The notes under the pieces were generated by a model. That model saw only the letters and a program-made list of their open reading frames with translations, was not told the DNA's origin and did no database searches. Position numbers and translations under genes: made by a program. Below, one piece after another: positions 24,219-37,507 of a stretch of DNA of 64,000 nt (its first letter is position 1; each line of letters opens with the position of its first letter). This DNA comes from Rutidosis leptorrhynchoides (Eukaryota; Streptophyta; Magnoliopsida; Asterales; Asteraceae), in the NCBI RefSeq assembly GCF_046630445.1, contig NC_092341.1:30952001-31016000 (forward strand). The letters are read 5' to 3'.

Positions 24219-25090
24219 TCTAGCACAATCAACGCACAATACTAGATGTAGATCGATGCAACGAGCAACTTTGATGCACAAGACTTAAGCAAATAACAAG
24301 TTTTGAGTGATGATCTATGTGTGTGTATATGGCGACGTGAGGGAGGGAGGAAAAAGATGAACCAGTCGAATGAATGGAGTTAGGGTTAAAGTTTAGTATT
24401 ATTTTGCTAGTTAATTTAGTCATTAGGGCCCCCTAACTAGACCCAACAAATAATTAATGACCCAAACAAGTCCATTAAGGTGATGGGGGGAAGTAATCGG
24501 CCGAATGGCCCAACAAGATGGTTCCTGGGCTCGTTTTGTTAAATTACTCATGTGCGCGTGGTCCGTTTTGAGTGCCGTTAACCGTACCGGGTCTCCGGAA
24601 CGTTAACTAATCGTTGAAACGAAATCACCGGGTTTAATTTACTAAATAAATAATAAATTAAATAAGTTTTTCTTAATGTCAATAATTATTAGAAATAATT
24701 ATTTTATCGTTTTTCTAAGTTCCGTAAACTGAAAACCTTTCTAGGCGATTAACTTAATCGTGTCGTTTTCTAGGTATTTTGTTATTCGAAACAAGTTCAT
24801 AAATTAATATAACATACTAATTCAAGTAATCCACTAGGATCAAGTATGCATTTAAATCCATTAAACACATAAAGTCTAAGTATTCACCGTTAAATATTTA
24901 ACAGATAAGTAACGATACTAACGTAAAAAGTCGAGTTGTTACATTCCTAGACCTCCCACCCATCAAATAACACCGTATAGGTGTCGTTCTAAGAAGCATT
25001 AAGTAATCCAAAGTAATCAAGATGTTAGAAACTTTGATGTAGTTAAAGTTGTAACAAACAATATATGAACTAATTTGAATAAAAGGCCAT
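24219..25090 (-). mobile_element. Gypsy-type LTR with adjacent polypurine tract
   Basis: On the minus strand TGTAACAACTCGACTTTTT starts at 24943, directly after ggtgggaggtctaggaa, which is a typical polypurine tract followed by an LTR start of plant Ty3/gypsy elements. The LTR body runs left to an unclear end near 24219-24430 (ccgttaaccgtaccgggtct is a characteristic part). About 120 bp of internal sequence lies to the right up to the Miro fragment. No coding domain remains. Confidence 0.55.
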
Positions 25091-25096
25091 GCACAT

Positions 25097-25553
25097 CTAA
25101 TCGTCGAAGTTCGGGAAACCAAAAGTACTCAATCGATCAAGAGAAGAAGGCTGGTCACACGCATATGTAAGAACAAATGCATCTTTCAGCTCATCAGCAA
25201 GTTTACCCCTATTCTCCAAACTAGAAAACAAAAACACAAAATAAGAAAAAATAATTACCAAACACATCCAAATTATGTTTCCAATTCCAAGATTTTCTGT
25301 AAGTGTGTGCATATCAATAACAGAATTAATACCTAGAAGATGTATCAATGACAGCGATAGGGACACGGTCAGGAAACATATCTTCTGGCAACCGAGTAGG
25401 CCGTAGCACCGGCAAAACATTGTTCGGCAAAAAATCAGCGGCGGCGGTGATAATCAAGCTGGACTTACCGGTGCCACAGTCACCGGCGACGACGATACGA
25501 ACGCCGGTTGTGGGGATCAATTTGGAGGACGAAGAAGAGGCGGCTCCCACCAT
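25097..25553 (-). pseudogene. N-terminal fragment of a Miro-type mitochondrial Rho GTPase
   Basis: Two exons fit: 25333-25553 and 25097-25220, with a donor GTATTA and an acceptor TTTCTAG in phase (the AG/T split codon). They encode 114 residues: a Ser-rich start, VRIVVAGDCGTGKSSLI (the P-loop), FPDRVPIAVIDTSSR, then LADELKDAFVLTYACDQPSSLDRLS. This order matches the first GTPase domain of plant Miro proteins, which control mitochondrial morphology and movement and are normally over 600 residues with EF-hands and a second GTPase domain. Here the frame stops at TAG 25097-25099, at the edge of the gypsy remnant, so everything after the start of the first domain is gone. A truncated pseudogene is most likely. 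Confidence 0.8.
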
Positions 25554-25691
25554 TGGCACGAAATTAAAGTTGTAACACAAACCTAAAATTGAAAAAATGG
25601 TGTTTGGGGGTCGCAGGTAGCTTAATTTTTGAGACGACAGAAATGGGGGAATTTCTTATTTGTAAGAATTGTAAAGGGTTTTGATGGCGGA

Positions 25692-26830
25692 GGTGCAAGA
25701 TTGTTCGCCTATAGCCGGACCGCCAATATATAGGGTTTATCTTGTACAAGGAATTCTTGTTGTCTAGCTGATGAATAGACTAAGAGTTTGAAACTGCCAG
25801 ACTAAGAACTGTGCGTATAGTAGTGGGTTTAACAACTGGACTAAACATCTCATAACAATCAACTCCAACCTATTGTGACCTGCCATCACCTACCAAACGA
25901 GCTTTATATCGCTCAAAAGAACCGTCAGATTTCATTTTATGTTTAAAAACCCACATAGAACGAAATATATGCATATCAGTAGTGCGTGGTACCAAAACCC
26001 ATGTCTTATTATGAATTAAAGCATTAAACTCATCAGTCATGGCCATTTTCCAATTAGGATGAAGTAACGCATCCTTAGGGTTGCGTGGAATAGGGGAAAT
26101 AGTAGTGGAGACGGAGAAATTAAATGGAACCTTGGGTTTAGAAATACCAGAAATACTATGAATGTGGATTGTACGAGTGTTAGGTGGTAAAATGTTCGTA
26201 GGTTGATCAATAGGAACAAATGCTGAGGCGGAATAATAATGGTCTGAATTGGCGATGGGCTATGTGAATTATTAAGTGGATGTGGAATTAGCGAATTTTT
26301 AAGGTGAGATGGGCTTGAAGGACTAGGCTGAATATGATTAGATGGGCTGGACTGAGATTGGGCCGCAATAGTGGTCTGTTCCAAAGGAGTAGAAGCAGTT
26401 GTGACGAACCAAAAATATGGGTGAACATCATCAGTGAAGATTGAAAAATTATTTTTGGGAGTTGTAGTGTTCGTAGCGAATGGGAATTGAGTTTCATCAA
26501 AAAGGACGTGATGAGAGATATGAATCTTTTAAGTGGTGAGGTCATAACATTTGTAGCCTCGGTGATTGGGAGGATATCCTAAGAAAACACATTGTGTAGA
26601 GCGGGAAGTGAGTTTATTTGTATTAACTGATGGGAGAAGAGGGTAACAAGGACACCCGAACACACGAAGATGATCATAAGAAGGTCATCGTTTAAAAACA
26701 ATGTCAGTGGGGGTAGAATTTTGTAGTATTTTACTTGGAATGGTATTTAAAATATAAGTAGCCATTTGTAAATCGTGATGCAAGATTGTTCGCTTATAGC
26801 CGGAGCAATATAGGATTTATCTTGCACTAA
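25692..26830 (+). repeat. ~55-bp direct repeats flanking copia fragment E
   Basis: tgcaagattgttcgcctata at about 25693 recurs as tgcaagattgttcgcttata at about 26779, each continuing with similar sequence to tttatcttg. They flank the copia E fragment. They are too long and too diverged for an LTR target duplication. Confidence 0.7.
25754..26777 (-). pseudogene. Copia fragment E (integrase end to reverse transcriptase start)
   Basis: On the minus strand the text includes [13 protein letters not shown] (integrase C-terminal region), a Pro/Ser-rich linker (26037-26384), then MTDEFNALIHNKTWVLVP, WVFKHKMKSDGSFERYKARLV and GVDCYEMFSPVVKPTTIRTVL, which is the start of a copia reverse transcriptase. 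Frames shift and stops are present. No LTR is attached. It is a different family from A/B and D. Confidence 0.8.
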
Positions 26831-27960
26831 GGCCATTTGTAGGCGTAAAGGGCGTCGGTTGGTGGTGTGGGTTGCTTTTTGCACTTTTTTTCATAATTAG
26901 GATGTGTGAATTTTTTGTGTGAAGTATTGGTGGTGTGGGTTTTTGGTGTGAGTTAGGAGTATTGTGATTATGTGTTAAAATATAAATGAGTTAAGTATTA
27001 AAAAAATATATATTTTTAAAATAATATAAAAATAACAAAACAAAATACCCTCCTGTTGCTTCTCCCGTTGAAATCCAAAGAACGCCTCTAAAATTCTTCA
27101 ATTCAACGCCCCAATACTTGGGTTTTTGGGCGTGGCTTACATGCCACATAGAGATCCAACGGCGTTGTACTCCCTCGATACAACTCGTCTAAGGGTTTTT
27201 AATCCCCTTCCCCTTTCTCTTTCTCTATCTCTATCTCTATTCTCTATTCTCTATTCTCTATCTCTATATTAAAACAAAGCTATAATTAGCTTAGATATAT
27301 CATAATTTTTCCTTTAAGACGCAATCCCACCAAATGTTGTAAAAAACCTGATTATTCATCCATTAATCCCCTATTAATCATTTTTTAAGAGCAATCCGTT
27401 CCGTTTTTTTCAATATCCGTTTAATTAATCGGTCAACGTTAATTAATTGGTCAAAAGCTAATTTGGTAATTAAAGTCAGTCAAAGTCAAATTTGGTCAAC
27501 ATTTTAACATAAATTTAATAAAGAGTTTATAGTTTTTGAACAAAATGAACAATTTAAGACTATTATGTTAAAGTTTATGTTTATATTTATGATTTTCTTC
27601 TATATTTATACGTATGAAATTTAATATTTAAGTGTATAAAGTACAATCCGATTAATCCCGAATTACCGATTACTCATTTCAAAGTCCCGACCGATTAATC
27701 CTAGAATCACAACTAGTTTCAAGGTTCATTTTCTGTCTTGATCATCAACGAAAATTAGTACCCTAATTCATGCTTAACGATACGATGTGCCAAAATTCCA
27801 GTGGCAAAGAAACCCTCACAATGGGAGACGATGGGATAGTCAGGATAATGGAAGAAAAAGAGTGTAACGATAACGGAAGAGTGTAAGGATAACGGAAGAG
27901 TGTAAGGAGATCGAAATCAATATAGAGAACGGAAGGAAGAAAAAGAACAAACACAAGGTG
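26831..27960. other. Intergenic repeats, no gene recognised
   Basis: Holds a G/T-rich stretch (ggtggtgtgggtt, 26860-26960), a (TCTCTAT)n pyrimidine microsatellite (27213-27262), and a run of ttaatcggtcaa/ccgattaatcccg words (27420-27700) typical of degenerate dispersed repeats. No supported frame. Confidence 0.35.
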
Positions 27961-28260
27961 TTAGCATTAATATGATCAGGATTGAAGAAAATGTTGGTAG
28001 TTCACAAGTTCGAGAACGTTATGAGACATGGAAATCTGCATGAAAAATCATTTACACGTGTCGCTCGGTGATCGTAAGGAATATAAAGCTCAAGGCGTTT
28101 CTTTGGGCTACAAATTTTAATTTATGTCATAGTCTTCTTTCAAGTTTTTGGGGCTCATAAGTCCCTTCATGTATGTTTGTTTAAACCTTCATCGTTTTGA
28201 TGAAGGCTTTTATAAAATTTTTACGCCTTTCAAAAAAAAAAGAAAAAAAAAAGAAAAGAA
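27961..28260 (+). mobile_element. Possible LINE 3' end with A-rich tail
   Basis: The text ttgatgaaggcttttataaa followed by acgcctttc and a long interrupted A tail (28229-28268) resembles the 3' UTR of plant LINEs, similar in layout to the LINE end at 33990. No coding part is recognised and the 5' limit is arbitrary. Confidence 0.4.
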
Positions 28261-28505
28261 AAAAAAAGATAGATAATAGATTAGATAGATAGATTATTAA
28301 AAGGTTAAAAATATAACAATCAATTTAGCCCAAAGTACTTGGTTAGTGAGGTGAGGTCAGTATTTATTTTATTTATATCCGACAATTAGAAAACCCTAGA
28401 CTTGACGGTTATCTTATCTCTTATTTCAATTTGAATCTCAATCTTATTTCATTCATTCACCCTAAACCTAACCCTAAATCGTTCGTTCGATCAAGACTCT
28501 TCACT

Positions 28506-31813
<3,308 letters not shown>

Positions 31814-32202
31814 AAATTCCATTCCATTGAAACCTATAAACAACGGTGAGTTTACTGAATATGCTATTACACTTTTTTTTTATTAATGGTTACTGTTTTA
31901 TTTACATAATTATTATTTTTATTATTATCACTACATATAAACCCTGCCTTGCCTGCCTAATTGTGTTAACTAATGTAATGTGTTGTAGACGACAATGGCT
32001 AACGGCGCATTTCCTTTTAAGACGCCCGTGAGTATTCTTATTTTTGTTGGCTTTTATGTTTCCAGTTTTATCTTATTCAACTTTTTCTTATATATTCCCC
32101 ATCTTACTTTTTTTTCTTTATCGCCGACGACGGCGGTGATTTCATTGTAGTTGTGCTGCCGACTTCTATCACTTTCTTCAAGGAACCTCCTTCTGTCTAT
32201 AG
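31814..32202 (+). pseudogene. Downstream exons of SKP1 unit 2, beyond its stop
   Basis: The equivalents of the later exons of unit 1 are still present: the rest of the exon to about 31843, 31989-32027 (acgacaatggctaacggcgc) and 32151-32202. They keep GT-AG borders and phase, and would end at a TAG at about 32200-32202. The premature TAG at 31811 makes them untranslated, or they belonged to a formerly longer protein. Confidence 0.55.
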
Positions 32203-32798
32203 ATGTGAGAAACCATTTATGGGTATAATCGAATTTGCATTAATCTCAATCTGTAATTTAAGTAACATATTCGAAATGTGATATTGAAAATTACAATCGA
32301 ATTTGCACTTAAATTTGAATATGATAAAAAAAAATTACAATCAAATTTGCACTTGAATTACACCAAGTAGAAAATTTATGTCTTTGCAAAAAAATAAAAT
32401 ATTAATGGCCCGACTCTACTGTTCACCATTATTTCATCAATGCAAAAAGAAAACGAGATTAATTACTACAATGCAATTAAATACAATTTTCAATATCAAT
32501 CTGTTGGCCAGGATATGCTTTCATTCATACGTTTACACCTAACTTTTACAAACACCATTTATGTTACTCGTAATTTACTGAAATAATATTTTTTCTTGTT
32601 TTATCTTATTCTGAACCACATTATCAACGATAGCTCTTTCTGTTAATCTTTCTTACACAATAGAAACTTTCTTACAAGTTACAATCGAATTTGCAAACAT
32701 ACTTTAATTAAATTAAAAAATAACAACCGATAATATAGAACCCTAAATTCAAATATAATTTAGGCTAAACAAATTGGTGACAAAATCCTAATTTAATT
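32203..32798. repeat. Segmental duplicate, copy 2, left part
   Basis: From about 32320 this matches 20310-20360 and 21280-21657 (without the MITE). It ends in the target sequence of the LINE, aatcctaatttaatt. Bases 32203-32320 show no feature. Confidence 0.8.
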
Positions 32799-34007
32799 CT
32801 ATTGAAGAGTTACAAGCCCCTTTTAAAAGTTCGTTCACAAAATCGGTTGGTAATGGTGGATCTACATCATTTTGGAATGAAGTGTGGTGCGGTTCGGATT
32901 CTTTCAGAAATATCTTTCCTAGATTATTCAGGTTGGAGTCTAACAAGGAGGCTTTGATCAGTGAGCGGATTGGTCCCCTAGAAGTCAATGTTGCAAATCA
33001 GAATGTTGTCTGTAATGCAGGTAGCCCGGCTTCTCCAAATTCTGGTAGCGGTTTTGATACTGTTTTTGCAGGTTCTGATCAACCTGTTGGCCCTTCTGTT
33101 GCTATGCGGTCTGGCCCATCTGCTGGTCAGTTTCAGTTTTATTGGGCATGGGTGCGTGTCCCATCTGGGCGTACAGGGGGGGAGTTGCTGGAATTAATTA
33201 ATCTTCTTCGTAGCATCTCCTTGGATTTTAGCGTTCGTGATTCGTGAAAATGGTCCCTATCTTCTAATGGTTTGTTTGAGGTTAAAAAATTATCTTCTCT
33301 TATTGATGATAAACTTTTAAATTATGGAAATGTTAGTTCGTGTGAAACTTTGAGAAATAAACTCGTCCCTAAAAAAGTCGAAATCTTTGTATGGAGAGCT
33401 TTATCGAAAAGAATTCCGGTCCGTGTTGAATTAGATAAAAGGGGTATCGACCTTCATAGTGTTCATTGTCCGGTTTGTGATGAGGATGTGGAGTCGGTGG
33501 ATCATTTTCTATATAGGTGCAAATTCTCGGTTGATATTTGGACTCGTATCTTTAAGTGGTGGAATTTTGTTAACCTCCCAAATTTAAATGAAAGCGATTA
33601 TCTCCGAGGTCAATCTTCGCGTTCCATGTCTCCTTTCGGGAAATATCTTTGGCAAGCCGTGGAGTGGGTTTGTGTGTATCTTTTGTGGAAGAATCGTAAT
33701 GCTACGGTGTTCAATAACAAAGGAAGTATTGCTCCGGTTCTTTTGAATGATATTCAAGTTAAATCATTCGAGTGGATTTCGGGTCGCCTAAAAGGAAAAG
33801 ATAGAAATATTGATTGGTTGAATTGGCTTTCGAATCCCCATATTTTTCTAGATAGATAATTAGTTTCTTTGTTGGGTTGCATTCTTTGCTTCCCCCAGTT
33901 GTTGTGTTTATTTTTTTGTTTTGCCTCGGTCCCCATTGTTTGGCCGAGTGCTTCTTGCTGTTCTATGTGTATTTCGTTTTTTATTATCATCTTGCTTTTC
34001 AAAAAAA
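32799..34007 (+). mobile_element. 5'-truncated LINE with exact target duplication
   Basis: About 1.2 kb of LINE 3' end with an A tail (34001-34011). It is flanked by a 13-17 bp target duplication containing tcctaatttaatt at 32786-32798 and 34012-34024. The paralogous segment at 21643-21665 has the uninterrupted site. It is a textbook 5'-truncated target-primed insertion. Confidence 0.92.
32802..33859 (+). pseudogene. LINE reverse transcriptase C-terminus with zinc-binding domain
   Basis: One frame, broken by a single TGA at 33245-33247, runs from the truncation point. It starts in the region after the reverse transcriptase palm (FWNEVWCGSD, FPRLFRLE) and ends in the zf-RVT domain: VPKKVEIFVWRALSKRIPV, then CPVCDEDVESVDHFLYRC and VWKNRNA-like LLWKNRNATVFN, with the stop near 33859. 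The palm and endonuclease are absent, so the copy was dead on arrival. The TGA sits where a Trp codon is expected. Confidence 0.9.
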
Positions 34008-34535
34008 AAAATCCTAATTTAATTTCAAATTAAAATCGCACCTGGTGAAAATATTGGAAGAGTTGAGCTGGATATGAAAGTTTCTTTATTAAACACTTCA
34101 ACTTTACTTTAAAATCAGATGAGCTTGTTACGTATCTCTCACCCTAGCTTCAACTTCTCGTTCTGAATATGGTACGTATCTTTACCCTCGCTTCAATTTC
34201 TCGTGCGTTCTGATTAGGTTTTCAATTTGAGTTTTTGAATGAACGAGACTACGACCTGTTATTTATTTGCCCTATTTTTGGACCCAAACAGGTTTGGGAA
34301 GGACTTGTTGGGCTCAAATTAGTTGTTGGACTATTTAAAATATTTGAACTCAAACAGGTGTATAGTAAGGTAAAATTGTCAAAATACCCATTAATCTCAA
34401 AGTGTTAAACGATATATCCTGATTTTTCGTAAATAAATATATGCCCCCTAACCACGCACCACGCAGGGTACGTGCACCACGCAGGGTACGTGCATGACCG
34501 TGCGTGGTGCGTGTCACTCAATCCTTGGCATGTTT
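34008..34535. repeat. Segmental duplicate, copy 2, right part
   Basis: Matches 21650-22140, including the final CACGCACC palindrome repeat, which here carries an extra unit (cgtgcaccacgcagggtacg). Confidence 0.85.
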
Positions 34536-35921
34536 TACCAACGTCTTTAAAGTTGTAAGAACCCGAAGTGGAAGCCTCGTTCGCCTTTTTTCTCGATCTT
34601 AAATTTGCATCGCCAAGTTGAACTTTTGAGACATTTCTAATCAAAACGTACCAAGATTTGCATAAACCTTCACAAGATGGAACCTCGTAGTCACAATATA
34701 ATCTTCCGCTACGACCGATCAACACCAGTAAAGGTCTTTCGCCATTCTTTACTACATTTCGAGCAAGTAACCGCACTTTTTTCCTTCTTTTTCTTCTTCT
34801 CTTTCTTCAACCTATCCAATCTTACATCGAAAGTAACGTTATCATCATTAGAATCCGTATATATGGTTGTAGGCCTACCAGTTTCAACATCAGTTTCAGC
34901 ATCAGTTTTTGCAACGTTTTCTGGACGGAAGCAAGGTTCTGGCCTAACAGATCAGGCCCGATAGAAGGCGGCCCGATAACAATCCCCACGGACTCAATTT
35001 GTGAGGAGTAAAATGTAATAGGAGGATCATTGTTCTAAGTCTCCACACCCTTAGTAACCAAAGCATCGTCATCCATAATTCCACTTGATAACACAAAACG
35101 ATTCGTTGAATGAAGAAAACGTTTGGTCAAAAGTATATGAAAGAATCGGTTCAACATATAAAATACATCAGCAAATGTTGCCTTTTGTTGACACCAGCTT
35201 GTCTGTCCCTAATTACTTTCTGAAGCATATAAATTACTTTTCGACCTCTATCACATTAGGTCAAAAATTTCTTTTTCGACTACTCTAGCTAAAACTCGTA
35301 AATAATTTCTCAGATTTGGTTCATCTGTGTTCAAGTTACAGGTTTGATTTTGTGTTTAAACGGAGAAGACGAAAGGTTAAACATATAAAATTTTAAAACT
35401 TCCTAACATGTACAGGTTAATTAACACCTAGTACAGTTGGTTAAGGTTTTAAACGTTATAGTGTAAGGTTGTAGTTCAAATCTCACCCAAGTTATCTATT
35501 TTTAAGATATACGTCTTTCCAAGTTGACTCGGTAATGTCAATTTTAACAGTCAAACTTCCCTAATCACAACCTTTAAATCCATCCAGAAACACTCTCAAC
35601 AATAGCAGCTAATAACAATCTGCCATAACAAAAGTTCTAAACCCAAATTGACATAACCTTTCTTGACTTTTTAAAGTCAAATCTTGAAAGTTAACACCAG
35701 AATTAGCTTCTTTCGATAACACCATAGGTCACTTTTGATTTAAGAAATTAGGAACCCTTTGTAATATACTTGACATTCCACAACCATGAGACCATGACAC
35801 AATATAAAATGACAACAAACAGGACAGCATTTGAGTAAAAAATATGATTCTAAAACCTTTAGCCAGTGTCTAGTTGATTCAATAGTAAGACCAACAGCTT
35901 TTTTTTTTTTTTTAAAAAGTA
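34536..35921. other. Unidentified coding-like remnant, then intergenic
   Basis: On the minus strand 34560-34960 has coding-like text in shifting frames, for example TTIYTDSNDDNVTFDVRLDR followed by a Lys/Glu-rich stretch and CSKCSKEWRKTF. I cannot assign a family; a transposase- or host-derived fragment is possible. From 35000 to 35920 I see no gene. Confidence 0.3.
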
Positions 35922-36054
<133 letters not shown>

Positions 36055-36374
36055 TAGTAAGACCAACTGATTACAAGTGATAGCCTGACTCATTTCTAGG
36101 AATCACATATTAGCCATGACTCAGCCTTGTGGTACCTGGTCCCATCAGTATAAAGTATAGACATAGGCAGGCTTAGTTATAAAGCTCTATGGGTATCAAG
36201 TATTAACCAACTTATGAAATATCAAATAAAATGAAATATACCTGAAATATCCCTAGAAAATATGAAAAAGATGCAAAGAAACAAGGTAAACTTAATACAT
36301 ATGCCAAAGAACTCATGCAATATTAATTTCAAACAATTGAACCAAAGATGAGTAGGTAACTAGCTAGCTAGATT

Positions 36375-36800
36375 CTACCAGTTTGGTTTGAACGTAAGTG
36401 AATAGAGCCAGCTATCATCCGACATGTCAAGAATAGTTGCCCATGAATATGTTAAAACTTGCCATTTTCGTTTACCGGGATTCTTGAACTCAATCTCTTT
36501 TAGGTTAGATGTTTTCTTTGCTATTATTGCACTTATCATGAGTTCAAAAAATTCGAGAGAGAATTTATTGGGATTATGGACATACTTGGGACTATCTTCT
36601 TTGGGACAATATATGGTTACGTAATTAGGATGGCAAATAGAAAGAAGTGTATCAAATAGTGATTGTTCCCTCAGCAATTGTTTTCGTGAAAATGTATAAA
36701 ATGATAATTGTTGCACGTTTGTAGCTGGAATAGGAAACCTTATTTGGAGATTATTAACATAGATGATGTTGAGTAGAAGGCTATGAATGAGTTCAACCTA
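36375..36800 (-). pseudogene. FBD end of an F-box/LRR gene, cut by copia D
   Basis: The minus strand is open from the junction with copia D to the stop at 36375-36377. It encodes IRFPIPATNVQQLSFYTFSR, then HPNYVTIYCPKE, ELMISAIIAKKTSNLKEIEF and the end LTFKPNW. This is the C-terminal third of the family, with an extra stretch SPKYVHNPNKFSLEFFE that the copies at 11503 and 16889 lack. The upstream part is not found beyond copia D and the TRIM (after 42493), so the copy was probably already truncated, or the cut lies at an exon edge: cagless text ttttttagattgtag precedes the frame if both insertions are removed. Confidence 0.8.
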
Positions 36801-36805
36801 CAATC

Positions 36806-37285
36806 TGTAAGGATATTAGGACCCAAAACATCGCAAGTGATTCAACAAGATCACTCATCGATAGTAATTCTACAAAATTACTAACCCACTTAATGAACGA
36901 AAGATTATAAATGCAAGAAATGTAAATCGACACAAGAGATAATGTGGTTATATACAATCGTTGTGATGGCTTTAGTCCAAGGACCAACTAGAGAATGTAT
37001 TTACTGAATATTTGTGGTGTGTTTACAATGAGTTACAAGAGGGTCTATTTATAGAATCGTTTAAGGAGTAAGCTAAAAACAATTCCTTGAAGCTTCATGT
37101 GAGTTTCCTGACAGCTTCATGGAGGCTACATGTGAGTTTCCTGACAGCTTCGTGGAAGCTACATGTGAGTTTCCTAACAACTTCGTGGAAGCTACATGTG
37201 AGTTTCCTAACAACTTCATGGAAGCTTCGTGTGAGTTTCCTGAAATCTTCCCTCTAATTGTTTAAAGTTCTCCATATCTCCAATA
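36806..37285 (-). repeat. 3' LTR of copia D
   Basis: 480 bp. It differs from the 5' LTR mainly by about 22 extra bases near 37235-37258 and its inner end reads ccaata rather than ccaaca. It carries the 33-bp internal repeats. Confidence 0.9.
37080..37240 (-). repeat. 33-bp tandem repeats inside the copia D LTR
   Basis: Four to five units built on cttcgtggaagctacatgtg and agtttcctgacag. The same array is in the 5' LTR at 41776-41934. On the minus strand each unit would encode an 11-residue repeat (GNSHVASTKLL), but nothing suggests translation. Confidence 0.9.
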
Positions 37286-37507
37286 ATCTCCCACTTGGAG
37301 ACTTTGAACAAACCCAACCTTCGTCAACCCAAAATATCAACGATCTAACCAAGAACGTTAAACCACCATTATACCGCCAAACTCCATTTGGGACACGCAC
37401 ACTCAACACATACTTCGGATGAGCAGACTTTCGATACAAGGTCTTCAACACTACTTGTTAAAATTGAAACATTAACTCTCTAATTCTCTAGTTGGGGTCT
37501 TCTCTCA

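Noticed and set aside
24081..24281. Poly-isoleucine frame
   Set aside because: Translation of the (TTA)n microsatellite; also at 29737-30207, 35740-36093 and 51849-52278 (Asn, Thr and Pro runs).
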